Both the position numbers and the translations under genes were made by a program. From an uncultured Actinomycetes bacterium (GTDB lineage Bacteria; Actinomycetota; CADDZG01; WHSQ01), in the NCBI GenBank assembly GCA_937863385.1, contig CALMBW010000020.1, positions 124,001 through 188,000 on the forward strand: a stretch of 64,000 nucleotides of DNA. The letters are read 5' to 3'. The notes beneath the pieces are model-generated. The model was not told where the DNA came from, did not search any database, and saw only the letters and a program-made list of their open reading frames with translations. This document shows positions 10,683 through 18,833 of this stretch, one piece after another; the first letter of the stretch is position 1; the number at the start of each line of letters is the position of its first letter.

Positions 10683-12014
10683 ATGCATGACGTGATCGTG
10701 ATCGGTGCAGGACTTTCGGGTCTGACTGCTGCCGGTGCGCTCAAGAGCAACGGAGCGGATGTCGTTGTGCTCGAAGCGCGTGACCGTGTCGGCGGACGCA
10801 CTCACACGGTCGAGCTAGATGGCGTGCACCTGGATCTCGGGGGGCAGTGGCTCGCCCCCGATCAACACCGCATGCAGCAACTGTGCCGTGATCTTGGGGT
10901 CGAGACCTTTCCCCAGTTCCACACCGGTGAGAAGATCCTCGATCTCGCCGGCCACTTGAGCCGCTATTCGGGGGCCATACCGTCACTAGCGCCACACCTG
11001 CTCCTGCTCATGCAAGCGGCTCTATCGACGGTCGACCGAAAGACGAAGAAGGTCCACCCGCGCGCGCCCTGGTCCGCGAGGAACGCGACTGGACTAGACG
11101 CGGAAACCGTCGAGGGTTGGGCTCGCAAGCGGATCCCCTCGCAGCGCGTTAGAGACCTCATGACGGTTGGTACCAGAGTGATCTTCGGGGCCGAACCCGC
11201 AGAGATATCACTGCTGCAGTTCCTTTCTTACTCCGCTGCGGGCGGCGGCTTCCTCCACCTAGCAGAGATCGAAGGCGCGGCCCAAGAGACCCGGTTCGTC
11301 AAGGGAGCGCAGCAGGTCGCAAACTCGATCGCCACCCACCTGGGCGACACGATCCACCTCGAACACCCGGTCACTCGCTTGGTCCACGGCGAGTCGGTGA
11401 CGGCGCATACACCAGTTGGAAGCTTCACCGGCCGCCGGGCGCTCGTTTGCGTCCCACCGAATCTCGCTGCACGGATCGACTTCGAGCCCGGCCTCGGCCA
11501 CCGATCGGCGATCCAGAACCGGTACGTGATGGGCCAAACGATCAAGTGTCACGTCCTCTACGACGAACCCTTCTGGCGAAAGTCAGGCATGTCCGGCGAG
11601 GTCGTCGCAACTCACGGTCCCATCTCGGTCGTCTTCGATAACTCCCCTGCCGACGGATCATGCGGAGCACTCCTCGCATTCAGCGTCGGAAGCGCAGGCC
11701 TCGCCTTGGGCTCCAAGAGCGAAAGCGATCGCAAGGCCGTCGTCATCGGTCAACTCCAGCGCTGGTTCGGCCCGAAGGCGCGTGATGTGCGTGCATACAT
11801 CGACAGGGATTGGGCGGCCGAACGCTTCACCGGAGGCTGCCCGGTGGCGTCGCCCGTTCCGGGCGCTCTAGTCACCTACGGACCCGCCCTAAGAGCTCCT
11901 GTGGGATCGATCCATTGGGCCGGCACGGAGACCTCCGAACGCTGGACCGGATACATGGAAGGGGCAGTTCTCTCCGGTGAACGTGCCGCCGCCGAAGTCG
12001 CCGCAGCCCTCTAG
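10683..12014 (+). CDS. Flavin-containing amine oxidase (monoamine oxidase family)
   Basis: 443 residues. FAD-dependent oxidation of an amine substrate is the family reaction. The N-terminal Rossmann motif VIVIGAGLSGLTAAGAL continues into VLEARDRVGGRTHTVELDG and DLGGQWLAPDQHRM, the hallmarks of MAO/polyamine oxidases. The C-terminal FAD-binding segment is IHWAGTETSERWTGYMEGAV. No signal peptide is present, so it is probably cytosolic. The substrate cannot be told from sequence (monoamines, polyamines or putrescine are possible). It is a single gene, convergent with rpmG across a shared terminator. Confidence 0.9.
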   Translation: MHDVIVIGAGLSGLTAAGALKSNGADVVVLEARDRVGGRTHTVELDGVHLDLGGQWLAPDQHRMQQLCRDLGVETFPQFHTGEKILDLAGHLSRYSGAIPSLAPHLLLLMQAALSTVDRKTKKVHPRAPWSARNATGLDAETVEGWARKRIPSQRVRDLMTVGTRVIFGAEPAEISLLQFLSYSAAGGGFLHLAEIEGAAQETRFVKGAQQVANSIATHLGDTIHLEHPVTRLVHGESVTAHTPVGSFTGRRALVCVPPNLAARIDFEPGLGHRSAIQNRYVMGQTIKCHVLYDEPFWRKSGMSGEVVATHGPISVVFDNSPADGSCGALLAFSVGSAGLALGSKSESDRKAVVIGQLQRWFGPKARDVRAYIDRDWAAERFTGGCPVASPVPGALVTYGPALRAPVGSIHWAGTETSERWTGYMEGAVLSGERAAAEVAAAL

Positions 12015-12076
12015 GGGCAGACTCGTGGACGTGCGGCTGTTCAGCCTGGGTGAGAGACCACCGGCCTAGCCACGAA

Positions 12077-12104
12077 AAAAGGCCCGCCATCCGGCGGGCC
12101 TTTT
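12077..12104. terminator. Bidirectional terminator between amine oxidase gene and rpmG
   Basis: AAAAGGCCCGCC (12077-12088), loop ATCC, GGCGGGCCTTTT (12093-12104): a perfect 12-bp stem with A and T runs on both sides, between convergent genes. Confidence 0.93.
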
Positions 12105-12124
12105 GGTTCTCGGGTCCAAAGCCC

Positions 12125-12286
12125 CTAGCGGGTCTCTCGGTGAGCCGTGTGGTTGCGGCACCAGCGGCAGTATTTGTTGAATTCCATGCGGTCCCGCTGG
12201 TTCGTGCGGTTCTTGGTCGTTATGTAGTTGCGTCGCTTGCACTGGGTGCACTCGAGCGTCACGTGGACGCGCTTATCGCTGGCCAA
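12125..12286 (-). CDS. rpmG: 50S ribosomal protein L33
   Basis: A small gene of 53 codons encoding [20 protein letters not shown], continuing [20 protein letters not shown] and [13 protein letters not shown]. Two CxxC pairs (C13/C16, C40/C43) form the zinc ribbon, so this is the zinc-binding form of L33, a protein of the large ribosomal subunit. The start is TTG at 12284-12286, preceded by AGAGGTGG with about 5-nt spacing. tRNA-Met and tRNA-Thr lie about 2 kb upstream on the same strand, as near rpmG in many actinobacteria, but other genes intervene here and no secE/nusG follows. Confidence 0.93.
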   Translation of the reverse strand: MASDKRVHVTLECTQCKRRNYITTKNRTNQRDRMEFNKYCRWCRNHTAHRETR

Positions 12287-12400
12287 TGATCCACCTCTTG
12301 GTCGAAACTCCGCTCTGCCAAGGGCACGAGCGCCGTCCGGAGCCGGACGGGAACGGAAAGTATAGCCGCTCTCAAAGGGGCGCGAGCTGGGAGGGTGAAG

Positions 12401-12829
12401 CTAGGCGTCCTTGCGGAGGCGCAACAGCCGGGGCGCACGGGCCGGACCCCAGTCCATCTGAGGGGGCGGGGCGAAGGCTTCGATCGGATCGGAGCCTGGA
12501 GAGCCGATGTGCGAGGTTGACAGCGACACGAATGCCCCTGCCGGAGGCGGAGGAGGAGGTACAGCGGCAGGTGCGGCCGGAACCGTCGGAGCCACCGGAA
12601 CCTCGAGAGCCGGAGCCACCGGCGCCAGAGGAGCCGTAGCCAGAGGGGTCAAAGGGGCAGGGGGGGCATCCACGACAACCGGAGCCGAGGGGATACTGAC
12701 GATGTGGGCCCGGGCGTCGGCGAACAGCTCGACCACCTGAGCCCGGATCGCCTCGAAATCCTCGGCAGCCTTTACGGCCTCTGGGACCGCATCCACGGTC
12801 TTGAGCGAACCTGCAACTGGCGGTGTCAT
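12401..12829 (-). CDS. Hypothetical Pro/Ala-rich protein
   Basis: About 142 residues with no family recognised. A short helical N-terminal part (DAVPEAVKAAEDFEAIRAQV, VELFADARAHIV) precedes a Pro/Ala/Val-rich middle (APLTPLATAPLAPVAPALEV) and a basic end (RAPRLLRLRKDA). ATG 12829 has AGGAGG only 1 nt upstream, and an in-frame TTG at 12850 is the alternative, so the start is uncertain. Another frame of the same strand is also open across this region; the frame given here has the more protein-like composition. Function unknown. Confidence 0.45.
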   Translation of the reverse strand: MTPPVAGSLKTVDAVPEAVKAAEDFEAIRAQVVELFADARAHIVSIPSAPVVVDAPPAPLTPLATAPLAPVAPALEVPVAPTVPAAPAAVPPPPPPAGAFVSLSTSHIGSPGSDPIEAFAPPPQMDWGPARAPRLLRLRKDA

Positions 12830-12883
12830 ACCTCCTATGTCGGAAGCCAAGCACCCCGGATTTAGCCCTAAGGGGGAGAAAAA

Positions 12884-12942
12884 CCCCCGTTCTGTTAACA
12901 GATCCCGCCACCAGTTGGCCGTTTTCGTTAACAGAACGGGGG
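12884..12942 (-). terminator. Long-loop terminator after the lipoprotein gene
   Basis: A perfect 16-bp inverted repeat: CCCCCGTTCTGTTAAC (12884-12899) and GTTAACAGAACGGGGG (12927-12942), with a 27-nt loop. On the minus strand the second arm is followed by TTTTT. It begins 6 nt beyond the stop of the gene ending at 12948. Each arm also contains the palindrome GTTAAC, so a regulator site is an alternative. Confidence 0.75.
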
Positions 12943-12947
12943 GGTGG

Positions 12948-13730
12948 CTATTCGACGGTGAACTCGGCGCTCATCCCTTCGGCGACGTGCGGAGGCCCAT
13001 CGGCTTTGTTCAGAGCTTCCATGTCGGTAGCTCCAACCGGCACGAAGCACACGGCCAGGTACTTGCCCGCTTCGAGGGGATAGGTCTCGGTATCCTGCGT
13101 CGAGGGAGGGCCGAAGACCGCTCCTATGAACTGGAGCTTGCTCTGAGCCTCTTCGTCGCTCATCTTCATCAGGTCGTCGACCGAGACGCTTTCGTCGAGC
13201 AGCTTCACCAACAACATCTCGTGGACCTCGGCGCCGTCGTTGGTCCAGTCGAAGGTCACATTGCCCGCCGGGACGCTTTCAGGAAGCCCGTCGAAGGCGT
13301 AATCGACCGCAGCAACCTCGAAAGACTCATAGCCGCACTCCGAGGCGACATACGCGTCGAGCTCTTCGTCCGCGGCTTGGAACTCCTCGGACTCGAACAC
13401 CGAAGGATCTTGAGTCTCAACCGCTGTGCGCACCTGAGGGATGAACTCGGCAACTACGTCGGCGATCTCCTCCGGAGGACTGTTCTCAACTTCATCGAGC
13501 AGACCCGGGATCACCGATGGGTCACTGCCCGACTGTGCCCCCACGACGGCAGCCTGAGCGGTGACGTAATCGTCGCACCAGGTCGAGTCGTCGGCCGTCT
13601 CTCCGCCGGTGCTTTCAGAGGCAGAAGGTGAGCCGGCATCGGCCCCAGGATCGTCTCCGCCACAGGCCACGGCGACCATCGAGATAGCGAGCACAAAGAC
13701 CAACGCGCGCGCGAGCTTGAACAGTTTCAA
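12948..13730 (-). CDS. Lipoprotein with a cupredoxin-like C-terminal domain
   Basis: About 260 residues. TTG 13730 is preferred: GGAGG lies 9 nt upstream and a lipoprotein signal follows at once (MKLFKLARALVFVLAISMVA, then VACGG as lipobox). Upstream in-frame starts would bury the signal. An acidic Ser/Gly linker is followed by a helical domain (~30-130) and then a beta-rich domain (VPAGNVTFDWTNDGAEVHEM, CFVPVGATDMEALN) resembling cupredoxin-like actinobacterial lipoproteins. The His, Cys and Met could form a metal site, but the spacing is not the classical type 1 copper loop. Function unknown; extracytoplasmic. Confidence 0.75.
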   Translation of the reverse strand: MKLFKLARALVFVLAISMVAVACGGDDPGADAGSPSASESTGGETADDSTWCDDYVTAQAAVVGAQSGSDPSVIPGLLDEVENSPPEEIADVVAEFIPQVRTAVETQDPSVFESEEFQAADEELDAYVASECGYESFEVAAVDYAFDGLPESVPAGNVTFDWTNDGAEVHEMLLVKLLDESVSVDDLMKMSDEEAQSKLQFIGAVFGPPSTQDTETYPLEAGKYLAVCFVPVGATDMEALNKADGPPHVAEGMSAEFTVE

Positions 13731-13861
13731 GAAAAGATCCCTCCGTAGATGAACTGGCCGGGTAACGCTAACCCCTCCAGCGGTATACGACATCAGAGCC
13801 ATCGAGCGCACTGAGAAGTGGGTGCAGACCGCTTCCTACGCTTGTAACACGCACCACACTC

Positions 13862-14208
13862 ATGCACCATGAGCCGATGCCGACCGATTCCAGGATCACC
13901 CAAACCGATGTCCTCACCAACGACGACAGAACTCTGCACGTACGGGAATCAGGTGATCGGACAGGTCTCCCTGTTCTCTTTCATCATGGGACGCCGATGG
14001 CGGGTTCGACGTTACCGACATCGAGGTCCCGGTTTCGATCTGGCAAGGGGCCCAAGATCTGATGGTCCCCTTCTCCCACGGTCACTGGTTGGCCGAAAAC
14101 ATCAAAGGAGCAGAACCGAAGCTGCTCGAAGAGTTCGGGCACTTCACCATCCCCGGCTCGAAGATCTCAGAACTTCACACCTGGCTCCTCGATGCCGGGG
14201 GCCGGTAG
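13862..14208 (+). pseudogene. Remnant of an alpha/beta-hydrolase gene (internal deletion and frameshift)
   Basis: The 5' part (13862 to about 14004) encodes a typical N-terminus: [20 protein letters not shown] then HHGTPMAG. From about 14008 a different frame encodes a typical C-terminus: [39 protein letters not shown], ending with TAG at 14206. The middle of the domain, including the nucleophile elbow GxSxG, is missing, and the two parts are out of frame. Seen directly: the two frames and their family-like content. Inferred: one deletion removed roughly 150-200 codons. Confidence 0.8.
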
Positions 14209-14237
14209 GCCGGTACCTATCAGGCTTCCATCAGAAA

Positions 14238-14259
14238 AGCCCTCACCGGGGTGAGGGCT
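14238..14259 (-). terminator. Terminator after tRNA-Met
   Basis: AGCCCTCAC (14238-14246), loop CGGG, GTGAGGGCT (14251-14259). On the minus strand the hairpin is followed by TTTT, 7 nt beyond the tRNA-Met 3' end. Confidence 0.88.
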
Positions 14260-14265
14260 CGTTGG

Positions 14266-14340
14266 TGGTAGCGGCGGGTGGACTTGAACCACCGACTCGG
14301 CGATTATGAGCCGCCTGCTCTGCCCCTGAGCTACGCCGCC
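14266..14340 (-). tRNA. tRNA-Met (anticodon CAU)
   Basis: On the minus strand a full cloverleaf can be drawn: acceptor GGCGGCG/CGCCGCT (one G-U pair), D arm GCTC/GAGC, anticodon loop CTCATAA, T arm GGTGG-TTCAAGT-CCACC, encoded CCA at the 3' end. It lacks the initiator features (1-72 mismatch, three G-C pairs in the anticodon stem), so it is most likely the elongator. Confidence 0.93.
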
Positions 14341-14366
14341 AGGGCAAGGGCCAGTGACCCTTACGG

Positions 14367-14439
14367 AGCCCCCTGACAGAATCGAACTGTCGACCTTCTC
14401 CTTACCATGGAGACGCTCTGCCGACTGAGCTAAGGGGGC
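14367..14439 (-). tRNA. tRNA-Thr (anticodon GGU)
   Basis: Minus strand: acceptor GCCCCCT/AGGGGGC, D arm GCTC/GAGC, anticodon stem TCTCC/GGAGA with loop ATGGTAA, T arm GACAG-TTCGATT-CTGTC. No encoded CCA. It lies 26 nt upstream of tRNA-Met and is probably co-transcribed with it. Confidence 0.95.
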
Positions 14440-14515
14440 CGGACCGCTAGAGGATAACAAGGCCATCGTGGCCCGCTTCCATGCTCTCGGACGACGGACC
14501 CTTGTCAGCAGGTGT

Positions 14516-16759
14516 CTAGGAAGCTGGGGCTTCTGTCTCGACGACCATCGGTTTGGCTAAGGGGAAGGTCACGTGGAAGGCGCTGCCGTGACCGCTGCTC
14601 GATTCGACCCAGGCTTGTCCCCCCATAGCTTCGGCCGACGTCTTCACGATGAACAAGCCGACGCCCGGCCCTTGGGTCTGGCGGGTCAGCACATCGCCCA
14701 GACGAACGAATCGTTCGAACACCCTTTCTTGGTCGGCGCGCGCGATGCCCGGGCCCTGGTCGATCACGCTGAGTTTGGCGAAGCCCGCCTCGCGCACGAG
14801 TCTGACCACGATCTCGCCGTCGGGATCGAACTTGGCGGCATTCTCGACGAGATGTTCAACGATCTGGGCCAAGCGTTCGCGGTCGGCGAGCACCGCGATC
14901 TCTTGGACCTCTTCGAGTTCGAATCTGACGGGATGGTCGCCGGCCATCGCCAAAGCTCGATCTTTGACCATCGGGATGACGTCCAGCTCTTCCAAGATGA
15001 TACGCGGCGCTCCATCGGCGTCCACCTGTGAAACGAAGAGCAGGTTCATGACTAGCCGTTCTAGACGAGCCGTCCCCCTTGTCATCACCGAGACCATCCG
15101 CTCGTAGATCTTCTCATCGAGCTTGTCGGGGCCGCGCTGAAGGATCTGCAGTGAGCCTTTGATCGCCGTAAGTGGCGTGCGCAACTCGTGCGACACAGTG
15201 GAAAGGAAGTCTGACTTCGCTTCCTCGACGAGGTGCTCGGCCGTGACGTCACGAACGATAACGACCCAGTAGCGATCCTGCGCCCCCTGCACGGGACTGG
15301 ATAGAACCGAGACCCATCGGGAAGGTCCATCTCGCGACACCAGCTCGAGTTCCTCACCCACTGGGGTCTCGAGCAACATCTGGCCCTCGACGCGGCGCGA
15401 GCCCCGATCCCTCATCACGACACGCTCGGACCATGGACGTCCGATCACTTCGATCGACTCGTGCCCACTGATACGAGCCAGGGCCGGGTTCCATGCCCTC
15501 ACGCACATCCGGTCGTCGAGCAACAAGATGCCTTCTTGCGAAGCTGTGAATATGCGGCGGAATCGTTCGCGCTCTTCGGAGACTTCGGCGAACAAGCGGT
15601 AGGAGTCGAGGGTGAGCACGAGTTCGTGTCCCAAAGCCTGGAGCAACCTGGCTTCGGACCTTCCGAACTGGTCGGCCCCCAACCTGTCCAGAACGAGCAA
15701 GCATCCGACGACGGCATCGCCGTCCATCAATGGGATCGCCATCAGGTTGGTCACTCCCAACGCCTGGGTCAATGCGCGCAGCGGACCCTGTTCGTCTGCA
15801 GTCACGATTACCGGTCCCTGAACCCGTTCGACCTCAGTTAGGACGTCGCGCATGACCGGAGAGTCATCCAACGGCACCATGTCGGCCACCACCTGGTCCG
15901 CTCGCACGCCCGACCAAACGAGGTTGCGGTGCGTATCGACGATCGCTCGTGCTTCGGCCGTGGATGCAACCTCACGTACCGATTGCAGGAAATCCGCTAG
16001 GGCTTCGTCGAGAGACGGGCTTGCAGCGAGAGCTCGGCTCGCCTTCAGAAGCTCTTCGACGCGCAGTCTCTCTGCGGTTTGAGAGAGAACCGCGCGGTAT
16101 CCGAAGTAGAGGAATGCAAGAGGCAGCGGGAACAGCAGGATCATCCATCGCGAGTAGAGATAAGAGGCAGCGAGGAAGGTTCCCAACGACAGGTTCCCCA
16201 CGAGGTTCCATCCGAGAGCATCGACGATGCCGTCGCCCCAAAGATTCAGCTTTTTTCTTCCCGCCAGGGAGATGACGACACTGACCAATACATGGGTGAG
16301 GACGCTGAACACGAGCGTGGCGGCGATAGCCACGGCGACGTTGCGTGGCCCGAAGGCTGCGTCATCGGCCCGCAACCCCTGCCAGATCCAGGCGGCAAGC
16401 GCGGCCGAACAACCGAGGTTGGCGACGTTGAACGCGGCCTTGATCGGTGTGACTCTGCGGTCTGCAACGCTTGCGAACCCGATGGCGATGGCCACACCCC
16501 AAACTGTCTGAGTGAACGTGAAACCGACCAGCAGCGGAACGAACACCGCCTCGGTCGAGCTCAGGCCCTCCCTATCGGCCTCGTGATGGAAAAGCAGGTC
16601 AGCCAGCTCGAGCACTGCTATCAGGCCGACCAGGAACAGCCAGTCGGCAACCCGCTCGTCCAGTCCATCACCCGTCAGCAGAGAGCCGACGAGCACCGTC
16701 AAAAGGACCGCGCCCAAGAGGCCTATATAGATGAGAACAGCGCGGCGGACGCCCGCCAT
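14516..16759 (-). CDS. Membrane sensor histidine kinase (GAF-PAS-HisKA-HATPase)
   Basis: 747 residues from ATG 16759. A longer in-frame start at 16840 would overlap the subtilase gene by 70 nt and only adds an Arg-rich stretch. Several transmembrane helices occupy the first ~225 residues. A GAF-like region (about 240-385), a PAS domain (about 400-510; GILLLDDRMCVRAWNPALAR), the phospho-acceptor box STVSHELRTPLTAIKGSL (His ~524), and a HATPase domain with N box LVENAAKFDP and G boxes IDQGPGIA and GPGVGLFIVK follow. No response regulator is adjacent, so it is an orphan kinase. It starts 10 nt after the stop of the secreted subtilase gene, suggesting one transcript. The ligand is unknown. Confidence 0.93.
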   Translation of the reverse strand: MAGVRRAVLIYIGLLGAVLLTVLVGSLLTGDGLDERVADWLFLVGLIAVLELADLLFHHEADREGLSSTEAVFVPLLVGFTFTQTVWGVAIAIGFASVADRRVTPIKAAFNVANLGCSAALAAWIWQGLRADDAAFGPRNVAVAIAATLVFSVLTHVLVSVVISLAGRKKLNLWGDGIVDALGWNLVGNLSLGTFLAASYLYSRWMILLFPLPLAFLYFGYRAVLSQTAERLRVEELLKASRALAASPSLDEALADFLQSVREVASTAEARAIVDTHRNLVWSGVRADQVVADMVPLDDSPVMRDVLTEVERVQGPVIVTADEQGPLRALTQALGVTNLMAIPLMDGDAVVGCLLVLDRLGADQFGRSEARLLQALGHELVLTLDSYRLFAEVSEERERFRRIFTASQEGILLLDDRMCVRAWNPALARISGHESIEVIGRPWSERVVMRDRGSRRVEGQMLLETPVGEELELVSRDGPSRWVSVLSSPVQGAQDRYWVVIVRDVTAEHLVEEAKSDFLSTVSHELRTPLTAIKGSLQILQRGPDKLDEKIYERMVSVMTRGTARLERLVMNLLFVSQVDADGAPRIILEELDVIPMVKDRALAMAGDHPVRFELEEVQEIAVLADRERLAQIVEHLVENAAKFDPDGEIVVRLVREAGFAKLSVIDQGPGIARADQERVFERFVRLGDVLTRQTQGPGVGLFIVKTSAEAMGGQAWVESSSGHGSAFHVTFPLAKPMVVETEAPAS

Positions 16760-16769
16760 CACGTTGTGC

Positions 16770-18746
16770 TCAGTCCCAAGCCACCGCGTACCACGCGCTC
16801 TTCCATGTGGAGGCCTTCCAGGTCGACGCGTTCCAATCATGATCCTTCCACGTCGAGGCGTCCCAATCTGGGTTACTCCACTCGGTGCCTTTCCAGGTCG
16901 AGGCTTCCCACTGGGTGGCCTTCCAGGTCGACGCCTTCCACGTCGAAGCTGCCCACTCGGAGGTCTTCCACGTGGACGCCGCCCACGACTCCGGGGTCCA
17001 GTCGCTCTGAGTGAAGTTCACCGCTGCCCACGGGACCAAGGCGGCGGGATCGGTCGGATCCACCTCAGACGGACTCGCCGCGACGACCTCACCATCGATC
17101 GTTAACTGGCCTAGTGGGGTGAGCACCTGGACCGTGTCGTCGTCGCGCGTGCCGGCCCCGAAGTCTTCGCTCGGCCGGTCGGCATCGATAGAGCCAAGAC
17201 CCGTCGAAGGAACCAGACCCACGTTGACAGGATCCGTGCACTCGCCATGCACCGCGGCGAAGGCATCCACGAGCCCCGCCCCAGCGAGCAACCGATCTGT
17301 GTCTGCGATCGAACGAGCGTTGTTCAACAACTTGCACTTGACCGCGTCGGGTGTCAACGATGGGTCTGCTTGCAACATCAGCGCGACGATGCCCGACACC
17401 GTGGCGGTCGACATCGACGTCCCGCTACCGCGGAAGTAGGAACCCTTGACCCGAGCCGACGGGAACTGTTGATCGATCGCACTGCCCGGTGAGCGCAGCG
17501 ATACCGTGTGCACACCGGGCGAGACGATGTCTGGCTTGGACAACCCATCAGCGCGTGTGGGCCCGCGGCTCGAGAAGGGCGGGACGCGATCGTCGGAGAC
17601 CTTCACGGTTCCGCCATCGTTAGAGGAACCGACGGTGATGACATAGGGATCGTCACCGGGTTTCATCACCGTGGAAGCATCCGGCCCCGAGTTACCTGCG
17701 GAGACGACGACCACGATCCCTGCCTGCCACGCTTTCTCGACCGCGTAGTTCAGAGGAGACAGCAGGTAAGGCTGCGCCGAATCACTGCCCAAGGAAAGGT
17801 TGAGCACACCGATGTCGTAGACGTCCTTGAACGACACTGCCCACTGGATACCGGCGAGGATCTTCGAGATGTCGGTCGAACCGTCATAGCCGGCAACCTT
17901 GATACCGACCAAGCCGGCATCCGGAGCGGTTCCCGAGTAGCGGCCCGCTGAAGTGGTCCCATCCCCCACGGCCAGTCCCGCCATGAAGGTCCCGTGACCG
18001 AACGGGTCGCTGCAACCCTGTTCGCTGATCGGAGGCCCGTCCTCGCTTCTTCTCACAACGGGGGGGATCGAGACTGCCGGTGTCGGTAACGGTGAAACAG
18101 AAGGTAGAGGTGTGGCGATGGGCAACGGTGTGATGGTGGGCAACGGCGTCACCGACTGCAAGGGGCCCGGCGACTCGGTGGGAAGCGTCGAAGGTCCATC
18201 GAACTCGTCGCTGAAATCTTCGCATGCCACCACCCTTCCCGCCAGGTCAGCGTGATCCGCGTAGATGCCGGTATCGAGGATCGCAACGTTCACTCCGCGC
18301 CCCGTAACCCCCTGCTCCCACAGGTCGTCGGCGTTCACGACCCGCTGGATGCGCAGCCCCTCGAGACGTCTGCGCTCGCGACACTTCTTGCGCTTGGCTT
18401 TCCTCTTGAATTCGCTGCAGGGACGCTCGGTGCCGGACTGGAACGCAACCGGAGAGTTGGGCGTCACCGACACCACGCCCGGTAGCTCGGCTAGACGATC
18501 GATGTCATCCAGTGCCAGGGTCGCACTAACGCCCGAGATCAGGTCGAACTCGCGCTCGACGGTTCCACCTGCCAGGCCGACAGCTTCTGAGGCAGTCCGA
18601 GTGCTGGTTGCGATCACGATCGCTCGAACTTGGGGGCCGGTCTCGTTGTCCGAATACCCCTGGACCCAGGGCGCGACCGACAGCGCAAGCACCAGGCTCA
18701 CGCTGACAAAGATCGCACTACGGTGGTTGCCTGTGGAATGTCGCAC
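16770..18746 (-). CDS. Secreted subtilisin-like serine protease (S8) with Trp-repeat tail
   Basis: 658 residues with an N-terminal signal (SAIFVSVSLVLALSVAPWV). An inhibitor-I9-like propeptide is followed by the S8 catalytic domain: Asp158 (VAILDTG), His251 (GHGTFMAG), oxyanion Asn352 (SAGNSG), Ser444 (GSGTSMSTATVSG), so the protease should be active. A Pro/Thr/Ser-rich insert (about 185-233, TPLP-type repeats) lies between Asp and His. After the catalytic domain (about 510-580) comes a Trp-rich repeat tail (about 583-658) built on ASTWKxxxW units. The start is GTG; GGAGG lies about 12 nt upstream. The sensor kinase gene follows after 10 nt. The substrate is unknown. Confidence 0.93.
   Translation of the reverse strand: MRHSTGNHRSAIFVSVSLVLALSVAPWVQGYSDNETGPQVRAIVIATSTRTASEAVGLAGGTVEREFDLISGVSATLALDDIDRLAELPGVVSVTPNSPVAFQSGTERPCSEFKRKAKRKKCRERRRLEGLRIQRVVNADDLWEQGVTGRGVNVAILDTGIYADHADLAGRVVACEDFSDEFDGPSTLPTESPGPLQSVTPLPTITPLPIATPLPSVSPLPTPAVSIPPVVRRSEDGPPISEQGCSDPFGHGTFMAGLAVGDGTTSAGRYSGTAPDAGLVGIKVAGYDGSTDISKILAGIQWAVSFKDVYDIGVLNLSLGSDSAQPYLLSPLNYAVEKAWQAGIVVVVSAGNSGPDASTVMKPGDDPYVITVGSSNDGGTVKVSDDRVPPFSSRGPTRADGLSKPDIVSPGVHTVSLRSPGSAIDQQFPSARVKGSYFRGSGTSMSTATVSGIVALMLQADPSLTPDAVKCKLLNNARSIADTDRLLAGAGLVDAFAAVHGECTDPVNVGLVPSTGLGSIDADRPSEDFGAGTRDDDTVQVLTPLGQLTIDGEVVAASPSEVDPTDPAALVPWAAVNFTQSDWTPESWAASTWKTSEWAASTWKASTWKATQWEASTWKGTEWSNPDWDASTWKDHDWNASTWKASTWKSAWYAVAWD
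16773..17000 (-). repeat. Tandem repeat encoding ASTWKxxxW units
   Basis: The 3' end of the subtilase gene is an imperfect tandem repeat of ~15-24-bp units (TTCCA-GTCGA-GC type on the plus strand). The encoded tail contains ASTWK seven times, with a Trp every 4-8 residues. Confidence 0.9.
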
Positions 18747-18833
18747 TATCGCCAGGTTCCTCCCGGTTCCACTATGGAGAACCCCGGAGCGCGTTGAAAT
18801 GGCCCTATGGAGTCAGATATGTGCGGAGATGGA

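Noticed and set aside
12372-12911. 179-codon minus-strand alternative frame over the Pro/Ala-rich hypothetical gene
   Set aside because: Arg/Gly/Cys-rich product that crosses the terminator hairpin at 12884-12942; the other frame has a more natural composition.
13869-14309. 146-codon plus-strand open frame
   Set aside because: It runs in the wrong frame of the hydrolase remnant and into tRNA-Met; its tail VAAGGLEPPTRRL is the usual antisense reading of a tRNA.
16079-17014. 311-codon plus-strand open frame over the kinase and subtilase
   Set aside because: Low-complexity Arg/Gly/Ser product; the opposite strand carries two clear genes.
18060-18170. Possible CRISPR-like or tandem repeat (GGTGTxGGxAACGG)
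   Set aside because: It is the coding sequence of the TPLP-type low-complexity insert in the subtilase; units are too short and have no spacers.
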